Below, piece by piece: positions 51,683-61,176 of a stretch of DNA of 64,000 nt. A program made the position numbers and the translations under genes. The stretch is taken from NCBI RefSeq assembly GCF_947387555.1, contig NZ_CANDNZ010000009.1, forward strand, positions 62,001 through 126,000, read 5' to 3'. Positions within the stretch are counted from its first letter, which is position 1. The number at the start of each line of letters is the position of its first letter. The notes beneath the pieces were generated by a model, which worked only from the letters and a program-made list of their open reading frames with translations, had not been told where the DNA came from and searched no databases. The stretch is from Thalassomonas sp. RHCl1 (GTDB taxonomy: Bacteria; Pseudomonadota; Gammaproteobacteria; Enterobacterales; Alteromonadaceae).

Positions 51683-52429
51683 ATGACTCGGTCTGTCATT
51701 TATGCTTTTTTGATGTACTTTCTTACCGGGGCGTTGCTCAGGGCTGAGACCATTACCATGGCCACGGCGGAATGGTCACCTTTTTATGGCGCAGATCTGC
51801 CAAAACAAGGGGGGGTCAGCGAAATTACCCGCCAGGCGTTAAAGCGCAGTGGCCATGAAGTGACGATACATTTTATGCCCTGGGCCAGGGCGATGCATGA
51901 TGTGAAAGAAGGTAAATACCATGGGGTACTTGGCTGTTGGGCCAATAAGCAGGTCAGAAAAGATTACTTGGTATCACAAGAGGTTATGGGCAGTGGCGAC
52001 GGACATTTTCTGGCTAAAAAAGCGAGTCCGGACACAGAGCTGATCCCGGAAGCGCTCAGGGGAAAAGTTGTCGGTTTTGTCCGTGGCTACCCCGTCAGTG
52101 AAACTTTAAATGGCCTGTTTGGCCGCCGCGAGGTCGGGAAAAGTGAAGTCAGTCATATTGGCCAGCTCTATGGCTTGCTGGAGTTAAAGCGTATCGATTT
52201 GATCCTGGAAAATTACCAGGTGGCAAAATATCACTTTTTCAAAAACTTTCCCGGGGAAGAGTTCGACCTGAAAATTGTCGGTAAGGATTATGTCGATGGC
52301 GGGCTTTATATGTGCTGGAGCAGGAGTAAAGCCGGTATCGAAGCAATTGCCGAAGCATTTGACCGGGCGATACGGCAAATGCGGACAGACGGCAGTCTGG
52401 AGAAGATTGAGCAGGCATTCGGGTTTTGA
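51683..52429 (+). CDS. Periplasmic substrate-binding protein (SBP type 3)
   Basis: 248 residues. Signal peptide MTRSVIYAFLMYFLTGALLRA, then ITMATAEWSPFYGADLPKQGG, typical of family 3 extracellular solute-binding proteins, DVKEGKYHGVLGCWANKQVR, and GLYMCWSRSKAGIEAI at the end. No permease genes nearby, so it may be an orphan sensor-type protein. ATG 51683 is chosen because it gives a clean signal peptide. Confidence 0.85.
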   Translation: MTRSVIYAFLMYFLTGALLRAETITMATAEWSPFYGADLPKQGGVSEITRQALKRSGHEVTIHFMPWARAMHDVKEGKYHGVLGCWANKQVRKDYLVSQEVMGSGDGHFLAKKASPDTELIPEALRGKVVGFVRGYPVSETLNGLFGRREVGKSEVSHIGQLYGLLELKRIDLILENYQVAKYHFFKNFPGEEFDLKIVGKDYVDGGLYMCWSRSKAGIEAIAEAFDRAIRQMRTDGSLEKIEQAFGF

Positions 52430-52551
52430 TGACGGCCAAGGCAGCGCTGTGCAATATGGAGGGAGTTCAGGCCGGGTATATTCATTTTTCCCGGGGCAGG
52501 CAGAAGTGGTACTATGGTGTATTATATTTTTAGCTGTGAGTAAGGAAAATT

Positions 52552-52746
52552 ATGTCCGGCAACAACAGGAGCGAAATAAAAATCGGTGCCAGGGTCTCAA
52601 TCGTTTTAAAGCAAGATCAGCGCAGCGGCAAACTGACCCAGGGGGTGGTAAAAGATATTTTAACCAAATCCCCGAATCACCCCCATGGCATTAAAGTTCG
52701 GCTGGAAAGCGGTGATGTTGGCCGGGTGAAAAACATCGAGGATTAA
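52552..52746 (+). CDS. YwbE family protein (64 aa)
   Basis: Short, basic protein with the YwbE pattern IKIGARVSIVLKQDQRSGKL, then GVVKDILTKSPNHPHGIKV and final SGDVGRVKNI. A small SH3-like/KOW-like barrel; function unknown. AAGGAAAATT precedes the ATG. Confidence 0.88.
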   Translation: MSGNNRSEIKIGARVSIVLKQDQRSGKLTQGVVKDILTKSPNHPHGIKVRLESGDVGRVKNIED

Positions 52747-52937
52747 GTTTTTTATGGCGGCGGATCTGTCGGGGTACTGCTGCCGTTTTCCCCGGTCTTG
52801 TCAACCCCTGACCTTGGCGCCGGCTAACGGTATTTGCATTATAAGCGCTGTTCCCGTTTGCTTTAATCATGCTACCATAAGCCTATTCTTTCTCATTTAT
52901 CCGCCAAACAGACGCGTGAAAGTTGTTGAGATTTTAT

Positions 52938-53657
52938 ATGGTGGTCAGGGGCTTTGTCCGGCTTATAGCTTTTAGTTTGGTGTTTTTGGGCGCTAAGCTT
53001 GCTGCCGCCCCCTTGGTTTTTGTTCTGCCGCATTTTCCTCCTTTTGCTTACCTTGACCAGGGCATAGTCCGCGGTATTGCCGTCGATAAAGTGGTGCCTG
53101 TGCTAGAGGCTTTAGGGCTGGATTATCAACTGACCCTGGTGCCAAATTACGGCCGGGCGCTTGAAGAAGTCAAGCAGGGGCGGGCGGTGGGATTTTTTCT
53201 GGCGTCGGAAAACGCACAGCGCAATAAGGTGGCCCGCTTTAGCCAGCCGGTAATGCTCAATAATTGGAGCTGGTTTTACCGGGCAGATCACCAGGAAATA
53301 ACGGCGCCTGCAGCTGATTTTTCCACGGGATTTGCCATCGGCACTATAGCCCACACCAATACCAGCTATTGGTTGAAAAAGCATAATTATCAATATCAGG
53401 TGGATGGTATTGATAATCTGCTTAAGCTGACTTTTGAACAACAATGGCTTGATGCGATTTTTGTTGCCGAAAGGGTCTTTTTAACAGCGGCGAAAAAGCA
53501 TGGACTGGAAAATACCCGTTATCGGCAAAAGGTTGCCGTTGCTAAACCTTTTGGCATTTATATCAGTAAAGCTTTTTTAGCATCCTCGCCGGATTTTTTA
53601 CCCCGGCTAAACCGGCAAATTGCCAAACAAACCGGCATACAGGGCCCGTTGCCATAA
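52938..53657 (+). CDS. Periplasmic substrate-binding protein
   Basis: 239 residues. Signal peptide (RLIAFSLVFLGAKLAAA), then LVFVLPHFPPFAYLDQGIVRGIAVD, the type 3 binding-protein N terminus, and RALEEVKQGRAVGFFLASENAQR. Paralogous in type to 51683-52429 but not closely similar. ATG 52938; TTG 52923 is less likely. Confidence 0.85.
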   Translation: MVVRGFVRLIAFSLVFLGAKLAAAPLVFVLPHFPPFAYLDQGIVRGIAVDKVVPVLEALGLDYQLTLVPNYGRALEEVKQGRAVGFFLASENAQRNKVARFSQPVMLNNWSWFYRADHQEITAPAADFSTGFAIGTIAHTNTSYWLKKHNYQYQVDGIDNLLKLTFEQQWLDAIFVAERVFLTAAKKHGLENTRYRQKVAVAKPFGIYISKAFLASSPDFLPRLNRQIAKQTGIQGPLP

Positions 53658-53737
53658 AAGGGGAGGGCTAGTGCACTCCCCTTGAGCTATGCCGTTTCGT
53701 CGCTATCACTTGTGCCTGGCTGAACTGTGCCCGGTGG

Positions 53738-54262
53738 CTATTTTCGTCTTTGCGGGACATATTCAAACTCTACCGCCTCGAAATTCAGGCTGAAGCTTTC
53801 CATTGGCACTGTGTCTCCCGCGTTGTTGCTGCCGGGGGCAACACTGTAACTGGTGACTATCACATTGGTGAGCTTATACCTGAGATAGGGTTCGCGTCCC
53901 CGCCGTTTTGATGCGACCACATCGATTATCGCTTCCTCGAAATGGCTGCTGGTACCATCGCAGGAGGCTTGTTGCAGCCTGGCCGAAGACTTATCCAGCT
54001 CCCTGACAATGACCACATCCCCTAAGGTGGTATCGCTTCTGCCAGCAAGCGCAAGCCGGCATTGCCCCGCAGAGTCGGTACTTGCCTGTGTCCTGAACAG
54101 CGGCGAACTCATGGATTCAATGATAATCCAGTCCTTGTGTTCATTGTCGGTTGCTTCGCCTTTGATATCACCAAGTTTCATAAAAGCGGCACCGTTGGCA
54201 TTGGTTATCAGGCATAAGCTGATCACAAAGGCAGTAATGAGTTTTTGAATAGACATGATCAC
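53738..54262 (-). CDS. Exported Hcp-fold protein
   Basis: 174 residues. Sec-type signal peptide (LITAFVISLCLITNANG), then the Hcp (T6SS tube) pattern: AFMKLGDIKGEATDNEHKDW, DVVIVRELDKSSARL, YKLTNVIVTSYSVAP, ESFSLNFEAVEFEYVP. Classical Hcp proteins have no signal peptide, and no other T6SS gene lies in the window. Two cysteines (QCRLA, ASCDGT) fit an oxidising periplasm. Probably a co-opted Hcp fold. Confidence 0.88.
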   Translation of the reverse strand: MIMSIQKLITAFVISLCLITNANGAAFMKLGDIKGEATDNEHKDWIIIESMSSPLFRTQASTDSAGQCRLALAGRSDTTLGDVVIVRELDKSSARLQQASCDGTSSHFEEAIIDVVASKRRGREPYLRYKLTNVIVTSYSVAPGSNNAGDTVPMESFSLNFEAVEFEYVPQRRK

Positions 54263-54462
54263 ACCTCACTGGTTTGAATTAAAATATCAGGTGAGTGCGG
54301 GAATTAACTAGCTGTCTCTTAAAGTAATGCTTCAAGAAAACAGCTCCTTTGTATTCATGGCATCTGTTTTAGAGGGCCGGACAATAACGGCAGAGCACCC
54401 GTGAAGGCTAACTTTTTTAGTATAGACGCTAACGCAGTACAAGGAGGGGTCTAAGGGGATGG

Positions 54463-54484
54463 CCCTGATGCCGCAGCATCAGGG
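54463..54484. terminator. Hairpin downstream of the M16 protease gene
   Basis: CCCTGATGC / GCATCAGGG, perfect 9-bp stem and CGCA loop, 21 bases after the stop; no T run on the minus strand. Confidence 0.5.
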
Positions 54485-54504
54485 GATTATTGCACTAGTG
54501 TGGA

Positions 54505-57402
54505 TTAGCCGCTGGTTTTATCCGAGTCGACCCGGGTCCAGCAGGTTTCTTTGCGACAGACAGAGTCGTCCTTGCTGGCGTTTTGAAAGTCCTGATCCCT
54601 GTGAGCCTTGCCAAAGTTACGGCTGATCAGGCGCTTTTTCATCGGCGCCATCAGCAGGCTTTCATAGCTCTCTACCAGCTCCTGCTTGCTCATGGCTGTG
54701 ATGGCCGCGGCTAACTGCTCTCTTTTGTCGAAGCGGTCAAAACCGTCAGCTAACTCGGCCCATAACCTGCGGGTGCGCTCAAGCAGGTTTTTATCCTGGC
54801 GTTTGATGTTGGTGATAAGTCCGGTTTTATGCTCGGCAAACTCTGCTTCGCTCATGGCCTTGACCACGGCAAACTGCTCCAGGATAAACTGGTCGATGCG
54901 TTTTTGCAGTTCTTTCGGGCCTACCTTGGACGACTGGACGTAGAAATTCAGCGTCGGCATATTTTCAATTTCACCGCCGCCGGCATGCGCAACATAACCG
55001 AGTTGCTGCCGGGTGCGGATATCATTGAAAAACGCGGCGGTCAGTACCTGTCCCAGCATACGGGTTTGCTTTAATCCCGTCAGCGAGGTTTGCGCCGGAT
55101 AGGCGATGGCGATGGCCGAGTCCTGGTGTTTGATGTCCATTTCAATAACGGCTTCTTCACCCGGGGCCAGCTGACGCAGGTTCAACTGGTGCTCCGGTCC
55201 GGTTTTGGCCGAGCTTAGGAAGCTGTCGGCAAAGCTCTGGCCTAAGGCGATGGCTTCGGTTTTATCTGTGTTGCCGTGGGTCATGACCTTTAAGCTGACC
55301 TGAGACAGCATCGCCTGCATATACCGGGTTAACTGCTCCAGGGTGACAGCAGCCAGTGCCTCACCTTTGACCTTGCTGGAGAAGGGATCTTCACCAAAGG
55401 CCCGTTTCATTTTACCTGCTACCTGGCGAATCGGGCGGTCAAGGGCGGAATTTTTCCATTTCCTGAGCAAGGTATCTTTGACCAGGGCAAACTTTTCTTC
55501 GCTGATGTCAAACCGGGTGATGGTGTCGTTAATGGTTTTGATCAGCTCTGCCTGTTTGTCGTGGTAACCGTTGACGCTATATCCTAACCCCTTATCCGAG
55601 GCGAACAGGCGGTAATCCAGTCCGGCGGTTTTGGCATTAAAGCCATAGGCATTTAACTTGTCTTCGATAAGCTTGCTGGCCAGTGTCAGCATGGCCCGGT
55701 TTTCAGTACTGTTGGCGGCAAGCGGCGATTCGATACGCATAAAGACGCTGGCTTTGGGCATGTCAAAGCTGGTGTCCTGGTAGTGCCAAAGTTTGATGCC
55801 TTGCTTATCCACCAGCAGTGCGGGGCGGCTGTTGCTGTGCTGCTCTTTTAGCTGGATATCTTCGGCGATAAAGGGGTTTAGCGGCGGTAGTTTCATATCC
55901 GCATAGGCCTGGGTATTGTGCCATTGGTTCAGCTTGGCTTGCGGCAGTTTACTGACCGAATAGTTTACATCATATAAAGGTTCGTTTTTATCTGTGCTCA
56001 CCCCCGGCGCCACCAGGGTTTGCTGCATATTATGCGGGTTAAGCTCGGACAGATATTGCCGGGTTAAGGCTTCGTTTAAGCCGCTGTAGGTATAATGTAT
56101 ATCTAACAAGTGCTTAGCCGGTGTTTTTTGCAATACCGGGGATAAGCGGTAGACGGTGCGCATCGGGCTGACTTTTTCCTGGAAGGTAAAGTCCAGTGCG
56201 GCAATATTTTTGATTTCCCGGTAATATGCTTCCTTGACCCCCTGTTTTTTGATCAGGTCGATATAGGCGAAGATCTCCGCGGTGATGTCATCTATCCGGG
56301 TTAGACCTTTTTCCGTCAGGTTTAGCGAAATGTGGAAGGCGTCAACGGCATCGTCGTTTTCAACATAGGTGCTCAAAGACTCTACCAGGCCTTGCTGATT
56401 TAAGCGTTGGTAAAGGGAGTTTTCGCCTTCATGACCCAACAAGTGGCTGATCAGCCGGGTGGGCTTTTCATTGGTATATTGCTGGGTATCTGTGATTGGG
56501 AAGGTTAATTTCAGGGTGCGCATTTCCCGAAGCGGTTCTATCAATACCCGGGTGGCAAGCTGCTCCCGGCTTAAAAAGTTTGTCGGCAGTTTCGGGGCGG
56601 CCAGGCCGTTATTTTTAACGGCGCTGAATTTTTCGGTGACCGATTTTTCTATCTGCGGTAAAGGCTGGTTGGATAAGACCACCAGCGCCATGCGGTTTGC
56701 CGAATAATGGCGGCGGTAAACCTCCATCAGATCGTCGTATACCTTATCATCGCCGCGATCCGCCAAAGTGTCTAAGTTGCCGACACTGAACATGCTGCGC
56801 GGGTGAGCCGGGTTTAAGGCCTGGCGGCCGGCTTCGCGGCTTCTGCGGTCATCTTGCTTTAATTTCAGGGAATATTCCGAGTCCACGGCATTTTTCTCCC
56901 GCTCGACAAACTCGGGATCCATGGTGGGGGCGATAAAAAACTGGGCAAAACGGTCTAAGGCCTGGTCAAAGGCGTCATTGCTGACATCAAAAAAGTAGTT
57001 GGTATCTTCTGTTGAAGTATAAGCGTTTGAAGCGCCGCCATTTTTCTTGAGAAATTCGTTATACTCCCCGGCATCCGGGTATTTTTCCGTGCCTAAAAAT
57101 AACATATGCTCTAAAAAGTGCAGCAGGCCGGCACGGTCTTTGGGGGCGTGATAGGCGCCGACGGAAACATCCATGGCGGCCGCCGATTTATCCGCTCTCG
57201 GATCTGAAATCAGCAATACTTTTAAGCCGTTCTCCAGGGTTAAATAGCGGTAATCTCTTTGATCTGCAGGGCTTTTAATTATCTGCTGACTGTTGGTGCC
57301 CGGTTGACTCCCGGTACTTGCCTGATTGGCACCCTGGTGCTGACAACCCGCCAGTGCAGCGGTTAATGCCAGGGCCAGCATAGCAGGTTTGAAATGTTTC
57401 AT
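54505..57402 (-). CDS. M16 (pitrilysin/insulinase family) peptidase lipoprotein
   Basis: 965 residues. Lipobox LAGC at about residue 20 (signal ALALTAALAGC). Active M16A motif LLHFLEHMLFLGTEKYP (HxxEH) with the third ligand E in EREKNAVDSEYS. Length and domain plan match protease III/pitrilysin (four M16 halves). Likely an outer-membrane or periplasm-facing zinc peptidase. The final C-terminal 30 residues (KETCWTRVDSDKTSG) carry two cysteines. Confidence 0.92.
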   Translation of the reverse strand: MKHFKPAMLALALTAALAGCQHQGANQASTGSQPGTNSQQIIKSPADQRDYRYLTLENGLKVLLISDPRADKSAAAMDVSVGAYHAPKDRAGLLHFLEHMLFLGTEKYPDAGEYNEFLKKNGGASNAYTSTEDTNYFFDVSNDAFDQALDRFAQFFIAPTMDPEFVEREKNAVDSEYSLKLKQDDRRSREAGRQALNPAHPRSMFSVGNLDTLADRGDDKVYDDLMEVYRRHYSANRMALVVLSNQPLPQIEKSVTEKFSAVKNNGLAAPKLPTNFLSREQLATRVLIEPLREMRTLKLTFPITDTQQYTNEKPTRLISHLLGHEGENSLYQRLNQQGLVESLSTYVENDDAVDAFHISLNLTEKGLTRIDDITAEIFAYIDLIKKQGVKEAYYREIKNIAALDFTFQEKVSPMRTVYRLSPVLQKTPAKHLLDIHYTYSGLNEALTRQYLSELNPHNMQQTLVAPGVSTDKNEPLYDVNYSVSKLPQAKLNQWHNTQAYADMKLPPLNPFIAEDIQLKEQHSNSRPALLVDKQGIKLWHYQDTSFDMPKASVFMRIESPLAANSTENRAMLTLASKLIEDKLNAYGFNAKTAGLDYRLFASDKGLGYSVNGYHDKQAELIKTINDTITRFDISEEKFALVKDTLLRKWKNSALDRPIRQVAGKMKRAFGEDPFSSKVKGEALAAVTLEQLTRYMQAMLSQVSLKVMTHGNTDKTEAIALGQSFADSFLSSAKTGPEHQLNLRQLAPGEEAVIEMDIKHQDSAIAIAYPAQTSLTGLKQTRMLGQVLTAAFFNDIRTRQQLGYVAHAGGGEIENMPTLNFYVQSSKVGPKELQKRIDQFILEQFAVVKAMSEAEFAEHKTGLITNIKRQDKNLLERTRRLWAELADGFDRFDKREQLAAAITAMSKQELVESYESLLMAPMKKRLISRNFGKAHRDQDFQNASKDDSVCRKETCWTRVDSDKTSG

Positions 57403-57698
57403 CGTTATTATTATTCCTTGTAAATTTGTAGTGATATCTTGCCTTTAAAGCAGCTACCGCAGAGCCTGTTTCGGCAAAAGGACTTTTAATAACAAAGGAT
57501 AAGGGATCAAGGCTTTGATGGTAATCTTTAATTGTAAATCTTTGTGATAATTGCTTTTTAGTTGTTAAGAATTAAGGGCAAAGATGATTTTTTCTACAGG
57601 CCTGTGCCTGAATTCCTGCCGGCGGATAAATCAGTGATATGCCTGCCCCGGATATTCGGGTAAGGTATGGGCAGATTCTTTATTTTAGGTAGTTATAA

Positions 57699-58988
57699 AT
57701 GTCGTTTATCTTGTCCCGGCTAAAGTGGTTTTTAGCTGTTTCCCTGGTGCTGTTGGCGGGCTGTTCACAGTCAAAAGTGACCCCTGTTCATTCAGCCAAT
57801 CCCGTGGTGCTGATTTCGCTTGATGGTTTTCGTTATGACTATATTGAAAAATATCAGGCGAAAAATCTCAAAGCCCTGGCTCGGGGCGGGGTGCGGGCGA
57901 CAAGTATGCAGCCGAGTTATCCGACAAAAACCTTTCCCAACCATTTGACTCTGGTCACCGGCATGTACCCGAGTAACCACGGGCTGGTGCACAATGATTT
58001 TTATGATGTCGAGCTTGATGAGGTTTATGATATGGGCAAGGCGAAGGAGCAGCCTTTATGGCTCTGGGGTACACCGCTATGGACCCTGGCCGAGAAAAAC
58101 AATGTTCGCAGTGCCACTTTCTTCTGGCCGGAATCCGATGCGAGCATTGGCGGTATCCTGCCCAGTTATTATCACGGCTATAATAAATCGATCCCTTACC
58201 AGGAGCGCATCGACGGCATTGTCGATTGGTTAAAATTACCACCAGGGCAGCGGCCAGGTTTTATTACCGGCTATTTTTCCCTGGTGGACGATATGGGACA
58301 TGACTTTGGCCCTGACTCAAAGCAGGTACAAGATGCCGTGACCATGCTTGATGGTTATATCGGCCAGCTCAAACAGCGCATCGATGCATTGCCCTTTAAG
58401 GTGAACCTGGTGGTGGTGTCAGATCACGGCATGGTAGCTATTGATAAACAAAGTAAGATCGACTGGCAAGCGCTGGATGATTTTAACGGTTACAAGGTCG
58501 TGAACGGCTCAACCCAGTTGATGTTATATGCGGGTAAAGAGATCAGCCAAAGCAAGATTGCCGAAGACGTAAAGCGCTTAACTGCAAAAAGCATGGGCCG
58601 CTATCAGGTTTATGCTAAAGAAACCATACCGGCACGTTTACATTATCGCGGCAGCCACCGTATTGCCGATATCCTGCTTGATGTTGCGCCGCCCGCGACC
58701 TTTTCCGATAAAAACCGGCTTGATGATACGGTGGGGGGCACCCATGGCTTTAACCCTTACCGGGTGAAGGAAATGGCAGCGATTTTTATTGCCAACGGGC
58801 CGGATTTCAAACAGGGACTGGAGATCCCCAGCTTTGAAAATATCCATGTCTTTCCTGTACTGGCCAGCATTTTGGGCTTACCCATTCCCGAGAATATCGA
58901 CGGCGACCTGGCGGTTCTGGCGCCGATATTGGCCCAGGCCGGCAAAAAAGCGGAGCCTGCCAACCTGGTCACCCGGGCCGAGCAATAA
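57699..58988 (+). CDS. Nucleotide pyrophosphatase/phosphodiesterase family lipoprotein
   Basis: 429 residues. Lipobox LLAGC. NPP-type alkaline-phosphatase superfamily core: VVLISLDGFRYDY (metal Asp), the Thr nucleophile in PSYPTKTFPNHLTLVTG, DDMGHDFGPDS, VVSDHGM and GTHGFNP (metal His). Cleaves phosphodiester or pyrophosphate bonds outside the cytoplasm. Preceded by an AT-rich 296-base gap in which no gene is seen. Confidence 0.92.
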   Translation: MSFILSRLKWFLAVSLVLLAGCSQSKVTPVHSANPVVLISLDGFRYDYIEKYQAKNLKALARGGVRATSMQPSYPTKTFPNHLTLVTGMYPSNHGLVHNDFYDVELDEVYDMGKAKEQPLWLWGTPLWTLAEKNNVRSATFFWPESDASIGGILPSYYHGYNKSIPYQERIDGIVDWLKLPPGQRPGFITGYFSLVDDMGHDFGPDSKQVQDAVTMLDGYIGQLKQRIDALPFKVNLVVVSDHGMVAIDKQSKIDWQALDDFNGYKVVNGSTQLMLYAGKEISQSKIAEDVKRLTAKSMGRYQVYAKETIPARLHYRGSHRIADILLDVAPPATFSDKNRLDDTVGGTHGFNPYRVKEMAAIFIANGPDFKQGLEIPSFENIHVFPVLASILGLPIPENIDGDLAVLAPILAQAGKKAEPANLVTRAEQ

Positions 58989-59051
58989 CATAGGCGCTGT
59001 GGTATCAGTGCTTAACTGCCTGTTTCACTTATGAGCGGGCAGTGTCTCTCC

Positions 59052-60161
59052 TTAACTTATGCTGTCGATATAACGTCTGGCATTTTCGAGATTGGCTATT
59101 GGTTTAAAGAGGTCATAATCAAAAGTACGCAGCGCCTGGCCGTATTTGATTGCTTCGACCCAGTTTGGATTTGCCAGGGCGGCACGGCCGATGGCGACAA
59201 TGTCAGCTTGCTGGCTTTTCAGAACATCCAACGCCTGCTCGCCTTCCACTATGCCGCCATTGGCAATGACAGGTAATCCCGAGTAATGCTTTGCCAATGC
59301 CGCCAGTGAAGGGCTATTGGCAAAAGCCGGTGCAGATACCTGCGGCTCAGTGGTATGGATATAGTCGACCTTGCAGTTTTTGGCTAAGGTGAAGGTTTGC
59401 CACGCCGCCTCGATTGCTTCCGGCCAGGTGTATTCACTGTCGTTGACTTTTTTCTGGGAAAAACGCACCCCGACGATAAAGTTTTCACCTACTGCAGCTC
59501 TTACCGCCTGTAATATTTCCCGGTAAAGGCGTAAGCGGTTTTCTAAAGGGCCGCCGTATAAATCGCTGCGCCGGTTGCTGTAGGGAGTGAGAAACTGATC
59601 TAACAGGTAACCGTTGGCGCCGTGTATTTCAACGCCGTGAAAACCGGCAGATTGGGCATGCAAGGCGGCAGAGACAAAACCCTCGATCACCTCCCGGATA
59701 TCCTGCACTGTCATTGGCTCCGGCAGCGGATATTGCCCCTGGCCGTAATAAAAAGGCATTTGTTGACCCAAAGGCCTGACAGCAGAAGGGCCGCGGGTAT
59801 GATCCCGGTATTTATTGTACTGCGACAGGGCGCCGCCGTGCATCAGCTGGGCAATGAGCAAGGTACCACTGGCGTTAAGGGAGGAGATTAACGGCTGCCA
59901 GCTCTTTGCCTGGTGGATATCCGACAGGCCAGGCTGGTTGCGGTATGCCTGGCTATAGCCTTTATCTGTATACAGGCCTTCGGTGATGATAAGGCTAAAG
60001 CCGTTATCGGCAAAACTTTGGTAATATTGCGCCATTTCCATGGTCATCAAACCGGCCTTATCGGCGCTGACCCGGGTCATGGGGGCGATGGCCAAACGGT
60101 TTTTTAGGGTGTAAGCGCCGATTTTTTGCGGGCTAAACAGGGCTGAATGTTCAAGTGTCAT
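59052..60161 (-). CDS. Old yellow enzyme family NADH:flavin oxidoreductase
   Basis: 369 residues, TIM-barrel FMN enzyme. IGAYTLKNRLAIAPMTRVSA at the N terminus, QLMHGGALS, GVEIHGANGYLLDQFLTP, NRRSDLYGGPLENRLRLY, and VIANGGIV for the phosphate of FMN. Reduces activated alkenes or nitro compounds. Divergent from the LysR gene 115 bases away, which probably regulates it. Confidence 0.94.
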   Translation of the reverse strand: MTLEHSALFSPQKIGAYTLKNRLAIAPMTRVSADKAGLMTMEMAQYYQSFADNGFSLIITEGLYTDKGYSQAYRNQPGLSDIHQAKSWQPLISSLNASGTLLIAQLMHGGALSQYNKYRDHTRGPSAVRPLGQQMPFYYGQGQYPLPEPMTVQDIREVIEGFVSAALHAQSAGFHGVEIHGANGYLLDQFLTPYSNRRSDLYGGPLENRLRLYREILQAVRAAVGENFIVGVRFSQKKVNDSEYTWPEAIEAAWQTFTLAKNCKVDYIHTTEPQVSAPAFANSPSLAALAKHYSGLPVIANGGIVEGEQALDVLKSQQADIVAIGRAALANPNWVEAIKYGQALRTFDYDLFKPIANLENARRYIDSIS

Positions 60162-60195
60162 GGTAACGACCTGGTTGTTTTAAAGTGGAGCAATT

Positions 60196-60224
60196 TTGAC
60201 ACTTGATTAAAAGCTTGAGAATAT
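60196..60224 (+). promoter_or_regulatory. Candidate promoter for the LysR gene
   Basis: TTGACA, 17-base spacer, GAATAT, located between the divergent OYE and LysR genes. Confidence 0.5.
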
Positions 60225-60276
60225 CGCTGTAAATTGAAAGATTGATAACTTTTAGTTAATAATCCTTGGTGTAAAT

Positions 60277-61176
60277 ATGGTGAAAATAAACCAGTTAGAA
60301 AGCCTGAAGGTGATGAAAGCCGTGGTGGAAGAGGGCAGCTTCACCGGGGCGGCTAAACGACTGGAGATCTCTGCGGCCCGGGTATCTAAGGCGATAGAGC
60401 AGCTGGAAGTTACCCTGGATGCAGTTTTGTTCAAACGCAGCACCCGGCATATGCAGGTGACCGACAGCGGTGAGCGCTGTTATCAAAGTGCCCTGTCGCT
60501 GCTGGGACAGTGGCAAAACCTGCAGCAGGAATTGGCACAAAAGCAGCAAAAGCCGGCGGGGAAAATTCGTCTCGGGCTGCCGATGACCTGGGGCCTGGAA
60601 GTGTTTGCCCCGCTATTAAGCGAATTTATGCAGTTATATCCCGAGATAGAGTTTGATACCCGGCTCAATGATCAGCAGGTGAATGTGCTGGCGGGGGATT
60701 ATGATCTGGTACTGCGCCTGACCGGGCAACTGGCGGATTCAAGTTTGTTATGCCAGAAAATTACCGGTTACCGTTTTGTGGTATGCGCGACCCCCGAATA
60801 TCTGGCGCAATATGGCACCCCGGAGCAGCCGGCTGACTTGCTCCGCCATGCCTGCCTGATGTATCACCTGCCGGGGATGGCTAAAAAGTGGCTGTTTTAT
60901 CAGGGGGATAAAGTCCTTGATATCTACCTTGAACCTAAGCTGGTGGCCAATAACAGCTTGTTGATCAAATCGGCGCTGTTAAGCCACCAGGGGCTGGCCC
61001 ATATCCCGGAATTTCTCGTGGCGGATGCACTGGCGCGGGGTCAACTTAAAGAGGTTTTAACCGGATATAGAACCCCGGCATTAAATCTCTATGCTTTAAG
61101 GGCCAAAGAGCCTGGCTTGCCATACCGGATGCAGGTGTTGATTGCTTTTTTACGTGAGCGCCTTGGCGGCGCTTAA
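60277..61176 (+). CDS. LysR-family transcriptional regulator
   Basis: 299 residues, N-terminal winged HTH ([24 protein letters not shown]) and a C-terminal effector-binding domain. Divergent from the OYE gene, the classic arrangement for control of the neighbour. Its stop overlaps the end of the convergent MCP gene by 4 bases. The effector is unknown. Confidence 0.93.
   Translation: MVKINQLESLKVMKAVVEEGSFTGAAKRLEISAARVSKAIEQLEVTLDAVLFKRSTRHMQVTDSGERCYQSALSLLGQWQNLQQELAQKQQKPAGKIRLGLPMTWGLEVFAPLLSEFMQLYPEIEFDTRLNDQQVNVLAGDYDLVLRLTGQLADSSLLCQKITGYRFVVCATPEYLAQYGTPEQPADLLRHACLMYHLPGMAKKWLFYQGDKVLDIYLEPKLVANNSLLIKSALLSHQGLAHIPEFLVADALARGQLKEVLTGYRTPALNLYALRAKEPGLPYRMQVLIAFLRERLGGA

Noticed and set aside
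51474-51686. 70-codon plus-strand frame before the substrate-binding protein
   Set aside because: Low-complexity, overlaps the true start of the next gene, and has no homologous look.
53738-54262. Part of a type VI secretion cluster
   Set aside because: No other T6SS gene lies in the window and the Hcp-like protein has a signal peptide.
54686-56707. Plus-strand frames within the M16 protease gene
   Set aside because: Serine-rich shadow frames of a clear minus-strand coding region.
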